DNA from: Streptomyces virginiae
GTDB taxonomy: Bacteria; Actinomycetota; Actinomycetes; Streptomycetales; Streptomycetaceae
Assembly: GCF_000720455.1 (NCBI RefSeq)
Contig: NZ_JOAK01000044.1
Span: 1-39,913, forward strand
Reading direction: 5' to 3'
Length of the DNA: 39,913 bases
In this document: positions 24,983-34,328 of the stretch, in pieces
How the letters are laid out: every line of letters starts with the position of its first letter
How positions within the stretch are numbered: position 1 is the stretch's first letter
Position numbers and translations under genes: made by a program
The notes under the pieces: generated by a model
Seen by the model: the letters and a program-made list of their open reading frames with translations, nothing else
Told to the model about the DNA's origin: nothing
Databases searched by the model: none

Positions 24983-26692
24983 GTGACAACGATCACCCCG
25001 AAACCCGGGAACCGACCGGACGCCGCAGCCGGGGCCGGGCCCTCACTTCGCGGCCCGGCCGCCGGGCCCGGTACGCTCACCGCCGTGCCCCACGCTGATC
25101 AGCCCAGAACCACCCAGCAAGACGCCCCGGCAGCGCCGCCGGGACCGCCCAGGCCCGCGTCCGCCGCTCCGAGCCCGCTGGGCGAGCTGGCCACGCTGCT
25201 GGGCGTCCCGTCGCCAGGCGCCGCACAGATCACCGGGATCACGCACGACTCCCGTGCGGTCCGCCCCGGAGACCTGTACGCGGCCCTGCCGGGAGCCAGG
25301 ACCCACGGCGCCGACTACGCCGCCCAGGCCGCAGGCCTCGGCGCCGCCGCCGTGCTGACCGACCCCGCCGGCGCCGAGCGCGCCGCCGCGACCGGCCTGC
25401 CCGTGCTGGCCGTCGCCGACCCGCGCGGCCGGATGGGCGAGCTCGCCGCCGCGATCTACGGCCGCCCCGGCGAGGACCTGCTCCAGATCGGCATCACCGG
25501 AACCTCCGGCAAGACCACCACGGCGTACCTCGTCGAAGGCGGCCTGCGCGCGGCGGGCCGCAGCACCGGACTGGTCGGCACCGTCGAGATGCGCATCGGC
25601 GACGAGCGCATCAAGTCCGAGCGCACCACCCCCGAGGCCACCGACCTCCAGGCCCTCTTCGCGGTCATGCGCGAACGCGGCGTCGAGGCCGTGGCCATGG
25701 AGGTCTCCAGCCACGCCCTGGTGCTCGGCCGCGTCGACGGCTGCGTCTTCGACGTCGCCGTCTTCAACAACCTGAGCCCCGAGCACATGGAGTTCCACTC
25801 CGACATGGAGGACTACTTCCAGGCGAAGGCGGGGCTCTTCACCCCCCGCCGCTCCCGCCTGGGCGTGGTCAACCTCGACGACGAGTACGGCCGCCGCCTG
25901 GCCAAGGAGGCGACCGTCCCGGTCGTCACCTTCTCCGCCGCGGGCGACCCGGCCGCCGACTGGCGCGCCGAGGACGTCGTCACCGGGCACATGGACTCCA
26001 CACTGACGCTGGTCGGCCCCGAAGGACAGCGCGTACGGGCCAAGGCCCCGCTGCCCGGCCCGTTCAACGTCGCCAACACCGTCGCCGCGATCGTCACGCT
26101 CGCCGCCGCCGGCCTCGACCCGCAGACCGCCGCCGACGGCGTCGCCGCGGTCCCCGGGGTCCCCGGCCGCCTGGAGCGGGTGGACGCGGGACAGCCGTAC
26201 CTCGCCGTCGTCGACTACGCGCACAAGACGGACGCCGTCGAATCGGTGCTGCGCGCACTGCGCGAGGTCACCACCGGCAAGCTGCACATCGTGCTCGGCT
26301 GCGGCGGCGACCGCGACACCACCAAGCGCGTCCCGATGGGCGCCGCAGCCGCCCGGTTCGCCGACGTGGCCGTCCTGACCTCCGACAACCCGCGCTCCGA
26401 GGACCCCCTCGCGATCCTCGCCGCGATGTTCGGCGGCGCCGTGTCCGTACCGCCCGCCGAGCGCGGAACCGTACTCGTCGACGCCGACCGGGCGGCGGCC
26501 ATCGCCGCAGCCGTCGCGCGCGCCGAGCCCGGCGACACCGTGCTCGTGGCGGGCAAGGGCCACGAACAGGGCCAGGACACCGCAGGAGTCGTCCGGCCCT
26601 TCGACGACCGCACGGTGCTCCGCACCGCGATCGAACGCCAACTCGTGCTCGATCGAACGACCCAGGTCCGACAGGCCGAGGTGAACCAGTGA
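24983..26692 (+). CDS. murE: UDP-MurNAc-tripeptide synthetase MurE
   Basis: MurE adds diaminopimelate to UDP-MurNAc-L-Ala-D-Glu; in Streptomyces the residue is LL-DAP. Visible are the uridine-binding region ITGITHDSRAVRPGDLYAALPG, the ATP loop GITGTSGKTTTAYLVE, NLSPEHMEFH, and the DNPR motif (LTSDNPRSEDP) for the amino-acid substrate. As drawn (GTG 24983) it is 569 residues. A second GTG at 25085 would give 535 residues and has TACGCT seven bases before it. The first 34 residues are low-complexity and may not be translated. It overlaps murF by GTGA (26689-26692). Confidence 0.92.
   Translation: MTTITPKPGNRPDAAAGAGPSLRGPAAGPGTLTAVPHADQPRTTQQDAPAAPPGPPRPASAAPSPLGELATLLGVPSPGAAQITGITHDSRAVRPGDLYAALPGARTHGADYAAQAAGLGAAAVLTDPAGAERAAATGLPVLAVADPRGRMGELAAAIYGRPGEDLLQIGITGTSGKTTTAYLVEGGLRAAGRSTGLVGTVEMRIGDERIKSERTTPEATDLQALFAVMRERGVEAVAMEVSSHALVLGRVDGCVFDVAVFNNLSPEHMEFHSDMEDYFQAKAGLFTPRRSRLGVVNLDDEYGRRLAKEATVPVVTFSAAGDPAADWRAEDVVTGHMDSTLTLVGPEGQRVRAKAPLPGPFNVANTVAAIVTLAAAGLDPQTAADGVAAVPGVPGRLERVDAGQPYLAVVDYAHKTDAVESVLRALREVTTGKLHIVLGCGGDRDTTKRVPMGAAAARFADVAVLTSDNPRSEDPLAILAAMFGGAVSVPPAERGTVLVDADRAAAIAAAVARAEPGDTVLVAGKGHEQGQDTAGVVRPFDDRTVLRTAIERQLVLDRTTQVRQAEVNQ
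25072..25077 (+). promoter_or_regulatory. Candidate internal leaderless promoter for murE
   Basis: TACGCT lies seven bases before the in-frame GTG at 25085. If used, murE would start there and have its own promoter inside the dcw cluster. Confidence 0.35.
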
Positions 26693-28119
26693 TCGCCCTT
26701 TCCCTCGCCGAGATCGCCGACATCACCGGCGGGCGGCCCCACGACATACCGGATCAGTCCGTCCAGGTCACCGGCCCCGTCGTCTACGACTCCCGCGAGG
26801 TCCGGCCCGGCAGCCTGTTCGCCGCCTTCGTCGGCGAGCGGGTCGACGGCCACGACTACGCCGAACGCGCACTCGCCGCCGGCGCCGTCGCCGTCCTCGC
26901 CACCCGGCCCGTCGGCGTCCCGGCCATCGTCGTCCCCGACGTGGTGGCCGCCCTCGGTGCGCTCGCCCGGGCCGTCGTCGCCCGCCTGGGCACCGACGTC
27001 GTCGCCCTCACCGGGTCCGCCGGCAAGACCTCCACCAAGGACCTCATCGCGCAGGTGCTCCAGCACCACGCGCCGACCGTGTGGACCCCCGGGAACCTCA
27101 ACAACGAGATCGGCCTGCCGATCACGACGCTGCGCGTCACCGAGGACACCCAGCACCTCGTCCTGGAGATGGGCGCCCGCGGCATCGGCCACATCCGCTA
27201 CCTCACCGGACTGACGCCCCCTCGGATCGGTCTGGTCCTCAACGTCGGCACCGCGCACATCGGCGAGTTCGGCGGCCGCGAGCAGATCGCACAGGCCAAG
27301 GGCGAGCTCGTCGAGGCGCTGCCGGCCGAGGCGGAGGGCGGCGTGGCCGTCCTCAACGCCGATGACCTGCTGGTTCGTTCCATGGCCGCGCGCACGAAGG
27401 CCCGTACGGTGCTGTTCGGCGAGGCCGAGGACGCCGAAATCCGGGCCACGGAAGTCCGCATGACGGACAAGGGACAGCCTTCCTTCACACTGCACACACC
27501 GACCGGGTGCAGCGACGTGACCTTGCGGCTGTACGGTGAGCACCACGTGTCGAACGCGCTCGCCGCGGCCGCCGTCGCCCACGTTCTGGGCATGTCCGCC
27601 CTGGAGATCGCCACCGCGCTCTCCGGAGCGGGCACGCTGTCGCGGTGGCGGATGGAGGTCACCGAGCGGGCGGACGGTGTGACGATCGTCAACGACGCCT
27701 ACAACGCGAACCCGGAGTCCATGCGGGCCGCACTGCGCGCGCTCGCCGCGATGGGCGGTGGCGGCAGGGCGAACGGGGGGCGCACGTGGGCGGTGCTCGG
27801 CCCGATGGCCGAGCTCGGAGACGACGCTCTCGCCGAGCACGACGCGGTCGGACGACTTGTCGTCCGGCTCAACGTGAGCAAGCTCGTCGCGGTCGGGGGC
27901 AGGGAAGCCTCCTGGCTGCAACTGGGCGCATATAACGAGGGTTCGTGGGGTGAGGAGTCGGTGCTCGTGTCCGACGCGCAGGCGGCGGTCGACCTGTTGC
28001 GCAGTGAACTGCGCCCGGGTGACGTCGTGCTGGTGAAGGCTTCCAGGTCGGCCGGTCTGGAGCGGGTGGCGCAGGCCCTGCTCGAGGGCACTGTCGAGGG
28101 CGAGGTCGCCGGCCGATGA
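26689..28119 (+). CDS. murF: UDP-MurNAc-pentapeptide synthetase MurF
   Basis: MurF adds D-Ala-D-Ala to UDP-MurNAc-tripeptide, completing the cytosolic precursor. The 476-residue Mur ligase has VVYDSREVRPGSLFAAFVGERVDGHDY at the N-terminal domain, the ATP loop ALTGSAGKTSTKD, NLNNEIGLPIT, EMGARGIGHI, and NDAYNANPESMRAAL of the C-terminal domain. GTG overlaps the murE stop; its own stop overlaps the mraY ATG (ATGA, 28116-28119), so the three are probably translated in a coupled way. Confidence 0.96.
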   Translation: MIALSLAEIADITGGRPHDIPDQSVQVTGPVVYDSREVRPGSLFAAFVGERVDGHDYAERALAAGAVAVLATRPVGVPAIVVPDVVAALGALARAVVARLGTDVVALTGSAGKTSTKDLIAQVLQHHAPTVWTPGNLNNEIGLPITTLRVTEDTQHLVLEMGARGIGHIRYLTGLTPPRIGLVLNVGTAHIGEFGGREQIAQAKGELVEALPAEAEGGVAVLNADDLLVRSMAARTKARTVLFGEAEDAEIRATEVRMTDKGQPSFTLHTPTGCSDVTLRLYGEHHVSNALAAAAVAHVLGMSALEIATALSGAGTLSRWRMEVTERADGVTIVNDAYNANPESMRAALRALAAMGGGGRANGGRTWAVLGPMAELGDDALAEHDAVGRLVVRLNVSKLVAVGGREASWLQLGAYNEGSWGEESVLVSDAQAAVDLLRSELRPGDVVLVKASRSAGLERVAQALLEGTVEGEVAGR

Positions 28120-29186
28120 GGCAGATCCTGTTCGCCGGTGTCATCGGCATGTTCCTGACCGTCATCGGCACCCCGCTGCTGATCAAGCTGCTCGCCCGCA
28201 AGGGCTACGGCCAGTTCATCCGCGACGACGGCCCGCGCGGCCACGCCGGCAAGAAGGGCACGCCCACCATGGGCGGTATCTCCTTCATCCTGGCCACGCT
28301 CGTCGCGTACGCCCTGACGAAGATCCTCACCGGCTCCGAGCCGAGCTTCTCGGGCCTGCTCGTGCTCTTCCTGATGGCGGGCATGGGCCTGGTCGGCTAC
28401 CTCGACGACTACATCAAGATCGTCAAGCGGCGGTCGCTGGGTCTGCGGGCCAAGGCCAAGATGGCCGGCCAGCTGATCGTCGGCATCGCCTTCGCGGTGC
28501 TCGCACTCCAGTTCAAGGACTCACGGGGACTCACCCCGGCCTCCGACAAGCTGTCGTTCGTCACGGACTTCGGCTGGTCGCTCGGCCCGGTGCTCTTCGT
28601 GGTCTGGGCGCTGTTCATGATCCTGGCCATGTCCAACGGCGTGAACCTGACCGACGGCCTGGACGGTCTGGCCACCGGCGCCGCCGTGATGGTCTTCGGC
28701 GCCTACACCTTCATCGGCGTCTGGCAGTTCCAGGAGTCGTGCGCGATGGCCGCCGACCTCACGAACCCGAACGCCTGCTTCGAGGTGCGAGACCCCCTCG
28801 ACCTGGCCGTCGTCGCCTCCGCCCTCATGGGCGCCTGCTTCGGCTTCCTGTGGTGGAACACCTCGCCCGCCAAGATCTTCATGGGTGACACCGGTTCGCT
28901 GGCCCTCGGCGGCGCGCTCGCCGGCCTCGCCATCTGCTCCCGCACGGAGTTCCTGATGGCGCTCCTCGGCGGCCTCTTCGTGCTCATCACGATGTCGGTC
29001 GTCATCCAGGTCGGCTCCTTCAAGCTGACCGGGAAGCGCGTCTTCCGCATGGCGCCGCTCCAGCACCACTTCGAACTCAAGGGCTGGTCCGAAGTCCTCG
29101 TCGTGGTCCGCTTCTGGATCATCCAGGGCATGTGCGTGATCGTGGGTCTCGGTCTCTTCTACGCGGGATGGGCAGCCGACAAGTGA
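28116..29186 (+). CDS. mraY: Phospho-MurNAc-pentapeptide translocase MraY
   Basis: MraY transfers phospho-MurNAc-pentapeptide to undecaprenyl phosphate, making lipid I at the inner face of the membrane. The 356-residue protein has about ten transmembrane helices. It carries the conserved loops DDGPRGHAGKKGTPTMGG, YLDDYIK (Asp residues for Mg), NLTDGLDGLATG, GDTGSLALGG and QHHFELKGWSE. It is coupled on both sides (ATGA with murF, GTGA with murD). Confidence 0.97.
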   Translation: MRQILFAGVIGMFLTVIGTPLLIKLLARKGYGQFIRDDGPRGHAGKKGTPTMGGISFILATLVAYALTKILTGSEPSFSGLLVLFLMAGMGLVGYLDDYIKIVKRRSLGLRAKAKMAGQLIVGIAFAVLALQFKDSRGLTPASDKLSFVTDFGWSLGPVLFVVWALFMILAMSNGVNLTDGLDGLATGAAVMVFGAYTFIGVWQFQESCAMAADLTNPNACFEVRDPLDLAVVASALMGACFGFLWWNTSPAKIFMGDTGSLALGGALAGLAICSRTEFLMALLGGLFVLITMSVVIQVGSFKLTGKRVFRMAPLQHHFELKGWSEVLVVVRFWIIQGMCVIVGLGLFYAGWAADK

Positions 29187-30763
29187 GTTCCACCGACCTG
29201 GCCGCCGTGCTCGGCCCCGACGCCCTGGGCCGGTTCGGCCTGCCGGGCCGGATCACCGTGGCAGGGCTCGGCATCAGCGGCATCAGCGCCGCCCGGGCAC
29301 TGGCCGGGCTGGGCGCGCGCGTCACCGTCGTCGACAACGGCGACGGTGACGCGCACCGCGCCAGGGCCGCCGAGCTGGCGGAGCTCGGCATCGAGGTCCG
29401 CCTCGGCCACCTCCCCGACGGAGCCCGGGCGGGCGAGACCCTGCCCGAGGGCACCGAACTGGTCGTCACCTCGCCGGGCTGGCAGCCGCAGAGCCCGCTC
29501 TTCCTGGCCGCCGCCGCGGCGGGCGTCGACGTCGTCGGTGACGTCGAGGTCGCCTGGCGGCTGCGCGGGGCCGGCGCGGAGCTCCGTGCCGCCCGCCGGG
29601 CCGCGGCGCAGGGCGCCGGCGAAGGGAATGACGGGGCCGCAGCCGGCGACCGGGCCCCGGCCGGGCCGGCCGAGTGGCTCGCGATCACCGGAACCAACGG
29701 CAAGACCACCACCACGCAGATGCTGGCGTCGATCCTGAAGGCCGCCGGGCTGCGCACCGCAGCCGTCGGCAACATCGGGACCCCGATCATCGACGTGGTG
29801 CTCGGGGAGCAGGAGTACGACGTGCTCGCCGTCGAACTCTCCAGCTACCAGCTGCACTGGGCGCCCTCGCTGCGCGTCCACTCGGCGGCCGTCCTCAACC
29901 TGGCGCCCGACCACCTCGACTGGCACGGCTCCATGCAGGCGTACGCCGCGGACAAGGGCCGGATCTACGAGGGCAACACGGTGGCCTGCGTCTACAACGT
30001 GGCCGACCAGGCCACCGAGGACCTGGTCGTCGAGGCCGACGTCGAAGAGGGCTGCCGTGCGATCGGCTTCACCCTCGGCGCCCCCGGCCCCTCCATGCTC
30101 GGCGTCGTCGACGGCATCCTCGTCGACCGGGCCTTCGTGGAGAACCGGCAGAAGAACGCCCAGGAGCTCGCCGAGGTCAAGGACGTCAACCCGCCGGCCC
30201 CGCACAACATCGCCAACGCGCTCGCCGCCGCGGCCCTGGCCCGCGCCTTCGGCGTGGAGCCGCGCGCGGTCCGCGACGGACTGCGCGACTTCCGGCCGGA
30301 CGCCCACCGGGTGGCGCGGGTGGACGAGGTCGCCTCCGTCGTCTACGTCGACGACTCCAAGGCGACCAACACCCATGCGGCGGAGGCCTCCCTCGCCTCC
30401 TTCGACAAGGTCGTGTGGATCGCCGGCGGTCTGGCCAAGGGCGCGACCTTCGATGAACTCGTGCAGAAGTCGGCCGCGCGGATGCGCGGCGCCGTCCTGA
30501 TCGGCGCCGACCGGGCGCTGATCGCCGAGGCGCTGGCGCGACACGCCCCCGAGGTCCCGGTCGTCGACCTCGACCGGACCGACACTGGGGCGATGCTCGC
30601 AGCGGTCCGGGAGGCGGCCGCGCTCGCCGAGCCCGGCGACACGGTCCTGCTGGCACCGGCCTGCGCCTCGATGGACATGTTCGCGAACTACAACAAGCGT
30701 GGGGAAGCGTTCGCCGACGCGGTGCGCGAACTGGCCGCCGAGAGCGCCGCGGACACGGCCTAG
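29183..30763 (+). CDS. murD: UDP-MurNAc-Ala D-glutamate ligase MurD
   Basis: MurD adds D-glutamate to UDP-MurNAc-L-Ala. The 526-residue protein has the N-terminal uridine-binding fold ITVAGLGISGISAARAL, LVVTSPGWQPQSP, the ATP loop ITGTNGKTTTTQ (about 168-179), LNLAPDHLDWH, and VVYVDDSKATNTHA of the C-terminal domain. A roughly 35-residue Ala/Gly/Arg-rich insertion (about 131-164) lies just before the ATP loop, making it longer than E. coli MurD. GTG at 29183 overlaps the mraY stop. An in-frame ATG at 29168 is an alternative start. Confidence 0.95.
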   Translation: MSSTDLAAVLGPDALGRFGLPGRITVAGLGISGISAARALAGLGARVTVVDNGDGDAHRARAAELAELGIEVRLGHLPDGARAGETLPEGTELVVTSPGWQPQSPLFLAAAAAGVDVVGDVEVAWRLRGAGAELRAARRAAAQGAGEGNDGAAAGDRAPAGPAEWLAITGTNGKTTTTQMLASILKAAGLRTAAVGNIGTPIIDVVLGEQEYDVLAVELSSYQLHWAPSLRVHSAAVLNLAPDHLDWHGSMQAYAADKGRIYEGNTVACVYNVADQATEDLVVEADVEEGCRAIGFTLGAPGPSMLGVVDGILVDRAFVENRQKNAQELAEVKDVNPPAPHNIANALAAAALARAFGVEPRAVRDGLRDFRPDAHRVARVDEVASVVYVDDSKATNTHAAEASLASFDKVVWIAGGLAKGATFDELVQKSAARMRGAVLIGADRALIAEALARHAPEVPVVDLDRTDTGAMLAAVREAAALAEPGDTVLLAPACASMDMFANYNKRGEAFADAVRELAAESAADTA

Positions 30764-30833
30764 GCCGGGGGCGCCGGGACAGGTTCCCTCCGGCCGGATG
30801 CTCGCCTCGTACGAGTGGAGGGGAAGATCACAG

Positions 30834-32204
30834 ATGCCGGCCAAGCAGATGCTGCCGGGGCGGCGGCCGTCCGCCGTGAAGGCGCAGGGCCGCAAGCGCC
30901 CCGGCGTGAGTGCGAAGCGCCCGGCACGGCCCGCCGGGCGCGGGCCGCTGGCCGGTCTGCGGCGTACGCAGCAGCAGGTGCGCAGGGCGTGGGACCGCCC
31001 GCTCACCGCCTATTACCTGATTTTCGGCAGTTCCCTGCTCATCACCGTGCTCGGCCTGGTGATGGTGTACTCCGCCTCCATGATCAAGGCGCTCCAGCTG
31101 GGCCTGGGTGACGCGTACTTCTTCAAGAAGCAGTTCCTGGCCGCCCTCATCGGCGCGGGCCTGCTGCTGGTCGCCTCCAGGATGCCGGTGAAGCTGCACC
31201 GGGCGCTGTCCTATCCGGTGCTCGCCGGCACGCTGTTCCTGATGGTCCTGGTCCAGGTCCCCGGGATAGGGGTCTCGATCAACGGCAACCAGAACTGGAT
31301 CTCCCTCGGCGGCCCGTTCATGCTCCAGCCCAGCGAGTTCGGCAAGCTCGCGCTGATCCTGTGGGGCGCCGACCTGCTGGCCCGCAAGGGCGACAAGGGC
31401 CTCCTGAGCCAGTGGAAGCACCTCCTGGTGCCGCTGGTCCCCGTGGCCTTCCTGCTGCTCGGCCTCATCATGCTGGGCGGTGACATGGGCACCGCGATGA
31501 TCCTCGGTGCCATCCTGTTCGGCCTGCTCTGGCTCGCGGGCGCCCCGACGCGGATGTTCGTCGGCGTACTGGCCTTCGCGGCTGCGATCGTCGCACTGCT
31601 CATCAAGACCAGTCCGCACCGGATGGACCGGCTGGAGTGCATCGGCGCGACAGAACCGGGCAAGAACGACCTTTGCTGGCAGGCCGTACACGGGATCTAC
31701 GCCCTCGCATCGGGTGGCTGGTTCGGTTCCGGTTTGGGTGCAAGTGTGGAAAAATGGGGTCAACTACCCGAAGCCCACACCGACTTCATCTTCGCCATCA
31801 CGGGGGAGGAACTGGGACTGGCGGGGACGCTGTCGGTCCTCGCCCTGTTCGCGGCTCTAGGCTATGCGGGTATCCGCGTGGCCGGACGCACGGAGGACTC
31901 CTTCGTACGGTTTGCCGCGGGAGGCGTGACCACCTGGATCACGGCGCAGGCCGTGATCAACATCGGTGCGGTGCTCGGCCTGCTGCCGATCGCCGGAGTC
32001 CCGCTCCCGCTGTTCTCCTACGGGGGGTCGGCCCTGCTGCCGACCATGTTCGCGGTCGGACTGCTCATCGCCTTCGCGCGGGAGGAGCCGGCCGCGCGCG
32101 CGGCCCTCGCGATGCGGCAGCCGAAGACCGGCTGGAGGCGGACCGGGGTGAGATGGAAGTCGATGAGACGGCGCGTCAAGAAGCGTCCGTCCGGAGAGCG
32201 GTGA
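30834..32204 (+). CDS. ftsW: Septal peptidoglycan polymerase FtsW
   Basis: FtsW is the SEDS glycosyltransferase that polymerises lipid II at the septum with FtsI. The 456-residue protein has a basic cytoplasmic N-terminus (about 1-55) and about ten transmembrane helices. The conserved external loop ends GGWFGSGLGASVEKWGQLPEAHTDFIFA, whose HTD aspartate corresponds to the catalytic Asp, followed by GEELGLAG and PLFSYGGSALL. ATG at 30834 follows GGAGGGGAAG; an in-frame ATG at 30798 is less likely. A GACAC motif (30752-30756) about 80 bases upstream might be a WhiA site, as ftsW is a reported WhiA target in Streptomyces. Confidence 0.95.
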   Translation: MPAKQMLPGRRPSAVKAQGRKRPGVSAKRPARPAGRGPLAGLRRTQQQVRRAWDRPLTAYYLIFGSSLLITVLGLVMVYSASMIKALQLGLGDAYFFKKQFLAALIGAGLLLVASRMPVKLHRALSYPVLAGTLFLMVLVQVPGIGVSINGNQNWISLGGPFMLQPSEFGKLALILWGADLLARKGDKGLLSQWKHLLVPLVPVAFLLLGLIMLGGDMGTAMILGAILFGLLWLAGAPTRMFVGVLAFAAAIVALLIKTSPHRMDRLECIGATEPGKNDLCWQAVHGIYALASGGWFGSGLGASVEKWGQLPEAHTDFIFAITGEELGLAGTLSVLALFAALGYAGIRVAGRTEDSFVRFAAGGVTTWITAQAVINIGAVLGLLPIAGVPLPLFSYGGSALLPTMFAVGLLIAFAREEPAARAALAMRQPKTGWRRTGVRWKSMRRRVKKRPSGER

Positions 32205-32210
32205 ATTTCG

Positions 32211-33305
32211 GTGCATGTCGTACTCGCCGGTGGGGGGACCGCCGGCCACATCGAGCCGGCGCTCGCCCTCGCGGACGCCCTGCGCAGGCAGGACCCTTCA
32301 GTGGGCATCACCGCCCTGGGCACCGAACGCGGACTCGAAACCCGCCTGGTGCCGGAGCGCGGCTACGAGCTGGGGCTGATCCCCGCCGTACCGCTGCCCC
32401 GCAAGCCCACCCCTGAGCTGATCACCGTCCCCGGACGGCTGCGCGGCACCATCAAGGCCGCGGAGGAGATCCTCCTGCGCACCAAGGCCGACTGCGTCGT
32501 CGGCTTCGGCGGCTACGTGGCCCTGCCCGGCTACCTCGCGGCCAAGCGGCTCGGGGTGCCGATCATCGTCCACGAGGCCAACGCCCGGCCCGGACTGGCC
32601 AACAAGATCGGCTCCCGGTACGCGCACGCCGTCGCGGTCTCCACGCCCGACAGCAAGCTGCGCGGTGCCCGCTACGTGGGCATCCCGCTGCGCCGCTCCA
32701 TCTCCACCCTCGACCGGGCCGCCGTACGCCCCGAGGCGCGCGCGGCGTTCGGCCTGGACCCCAACCTGCCCACGCTGCTGGTCTCCGGCGGCTCGCAGGG
32801 CGCACGCCGCCTCAACGAGACCATCCAGCAGGTCGCTCCGACCCTCCAGCGCTCCGGCGTGCAGATCCTGCACGCCGTCGGGCCGAAGAACGAACTGCCG
32901 CGTGTCGACAACATGCCCGGGATGCCGCCCTATGTGCCGGTACCGTACGTGGACCGGATGGATCTCGCGTACGCCGCCGCCGACATGATGCTGTGCCGCG
33001 CGGGAGCGATGACCGTCGCCGAACTGTCCGCCGTCGGGCTGCCCGCCGCCTACGTCCCGCTGCCGATCGGCAACGGCGAACAGCGGCTCAACGCCCAGCC
33101 GGTGGTCAAGGCCGGCGGCGGCCTGCTCGTGGACGACGCGGAACTGACGCCCGACTGGGTGCTCGGCCAGGTCCTCCCGGTGCTGTCCGACCCGCACCGC
33201 CTGTACGAGATGTCCCGCGCCGCCGGTGAGTTCGGCCGCCGGGACGCCGACGAGCTGCTGGTCGGCATGGTGTACGAGGCGATCGCAGCCAACCGATCCC
33301 GCTGA
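32211..33305 (+). CDS. murG: Lipid II synthase MurG
   Basis: MurG transfers GlcNAc from UDP-GlcNAc to lipid I, giving lipid II on the cytoplasmic membrane face. The 364-residue GT-B glycosyltransferase has GGGTAGH (7-13), [37 protein letters not shown] and the UDP-GlcNAc site [27 protein letters not shown] at 32211 is six bases after the ftsW stop, with GGAGAG somewhat further upstream than ideal. The gene order ftsW-murG-ftsQ is the usual one. Confidence 0.96.
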   Translation: MHVVLAGGGTAGHIEPALALADALRRQDPSVGITALGTERGLETRLVPERGYELGLIPAVPLPRKPTPELITVPGRLRGTIKAAEEILLRTKADCVVGFGGYVALPGYLAAKRLGVPIIVHEANARPGLANKIGSRYAHAVAVSTPDSKLRGARYVGIPLRRSISTLDRAAVRPEARAAFGLDPNLPTLLVSGGSQGARRLNETIQQVAPTLQRSGVQILHAVGPKNELPRVDNMPGMPPYVPVPYVDRMDLAYAAADMMLCRAGAMTVAELSAVGLPAAYVPLPIGNGEQRLNAQPVVKAGGGLLVDDAELTPDWVLGQVLPVLSDPHRLYEMSRAAGEFGRRDADELLVGMVYEAIAANRSR

Positions 33306-33335
33306 CGCGGGAGCACGGACGCAGGAGGCACAGGA

Positions 33336-34208
33336 GTGGCCGGAGCGACGACCGCACAGCGCGGAACACCGTCTCCTGATCGGCCCGGCCGGCCGCCCGC
33401 CAAGGGCGCCGGCTCTCCCAAGCCGCCCAAGAGCCCGAAGTCCGCGAAGCCCGAGAAGCCCGCGAAGGCCGTGAAGAGGACCGCCCCGCGGGGCCCCGGC
33501 AAGCAGCTGCGCCGGGGCCCCGTGCTGGCCTCCCTGGCCGCCGCGGTCCTCCTCGTCGCGGGCGGCAGCTGGGTCCTCTACGGGTCCTCCTGGCTCCGCG
33601 TCGAGAAGGTCACCGCCACCGGCACCGACGTGCTCACCCCCGAGCAGGTGCTCGCCGCCGCGGCGGTGCCCGTGGGCGCGCCCCTCGTGAGCGTCGACAC
33701 CGACGAGATCGAGAGCCGCGTACGGGGCCGTCTGCCCCGCATCGATTCGGTCGATGCGGTGCGGGCCTGGCCGCACGGAATCGGACTGAAGGTGACCGAG
33801 CGCAAACCCGTCCTGCTCATCAAAAAGGACGCCAACTTCGTGGAAGTGGACGCATCGGGTGTGCGATTCGACACGGTTCCGAAAGCACCCGCGGGCGTTC
33901 CGGTCCTCGAATTGAACGCGGGAGGCTCCCCGAGCGCCCGCCGCTTCGACGAAGAGCGGCTGCTGCACGAGGCCGTGCTCGTCGCCGGATCCCTCCCGGC
34001 GCCGGTCGCCAGGCAAACGGTGCAGGTCAAGGTGGGTTCCTACGATTCGATCGTGCTGGAGCTGACCGGGGGCCGGTCCGTGCGGTGGGGCAGTGGCGAA
34101 CAGAGCGACGCGAAGGGGCGCGCGTTGACCGCTTTGTTGAAAGCCGCGCCGAAGGCCGGTCACTTCGACGTGAGCGTTCCCACCGCCCCTGCGGCGGCCG
34201 GGAGTTGA
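33336..34208 (+). CDS. ftsQ: Cell division protein FtsQ
   Basis: FtsQ links FtsL/DivIC to the divisome. The 290-residue protein has a long Pro/Lys-rich cytoplasmic N-terminus with repeated KP/SPK elements (about 22-48). One transmembrane helix (62-83) follows, then an external POTRA domain (about 86-157, WLRVEKVTATGTDVLTPEQV) and a beta domain. GTG at 33336 has AGGAGG seven bases upstream. The gene is followed by a 279-base regulatory region before ftsZ. The 3' half uses more A/T-ending codons than its neighbours. Confidence 0.94.
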   Translation: MAGATTAQRGTPSPDRPGRPPAKGAGSPKPPKSPKSAKPEKPAKAVKRTAPRGPGKQLRRGPVLASLAAAVLLVAGGSWVLYGSSWLRVEKVTATGTDVLTPEQVLAAAAVPVGAPLVSVDTDEIESRVRGRLPRIDSVDAVRAWPHGIGLKVTERKPVLLIKKDANFVEVDASGVRFDTVPKAPAGVPVLELNAGGSPSARRFDEERLLHEAVLVAGSLPAPVARQTVQVKVGSYDSIVLELTGGRSVRWGSGEQSDAKGRALTALLKAAPKAGHFDVSVPTAPAAAGS

Positions 34209-34256
34209 CGTCAGGTCGAACAGCGACGCACCCTGGTTGGCCAGCGATACGGGTGA

Positions 34257-34269
34257 TCACATAGGGTGA
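34257..34269 (+). promoter_or_regulatory. BldD-like box upstream of ftsZ
   Basis: TCACATAGGGTGA fits the BldD consensus TNACNCWGNGTNA at every fixed position but one (T for C at the sixth). It overlaps a TAGGGT that could be a -10. BldD is reported to bind the ftsZ promoter region in Streptomyces. Confidence 0.6.
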
Positions 34270-34289
34270 AAAGAAAAACGGGAGGTTCG

Positions 34290-34308
34290 GCGTGTTCGTT
34301 GAACACGC
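34290..34308. promoter_or_regulatory. Inverted repeat over the ftsZ -35
   Basis: GCGTGTTC (34290-34297) and GAACACGC (34301-34308) are perfect 8-bp arms around GTT. The repeat covers the -35 TTGAAC (34299-34304), so a bound protein would block or shape this promoter. No known box was recognised. Confidence 0.5.
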
Positions 34309-34328
34309 GCTACTTGTCGACTTAGTGT
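34299..34328 (+). promoter_or_regulatory. ftsZ promoter
   Basis: TTGAAC (34299-34304) and TAGTGT (34323-34328) are spaced by 18 bases. Transcription would start near 34335, about 150 bases before ftsZ. It resembles the developmentally controlled ftsZ promoter described in Streptomyces, which is an inference from sequence similarity by eye. Confidence 0.6.
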
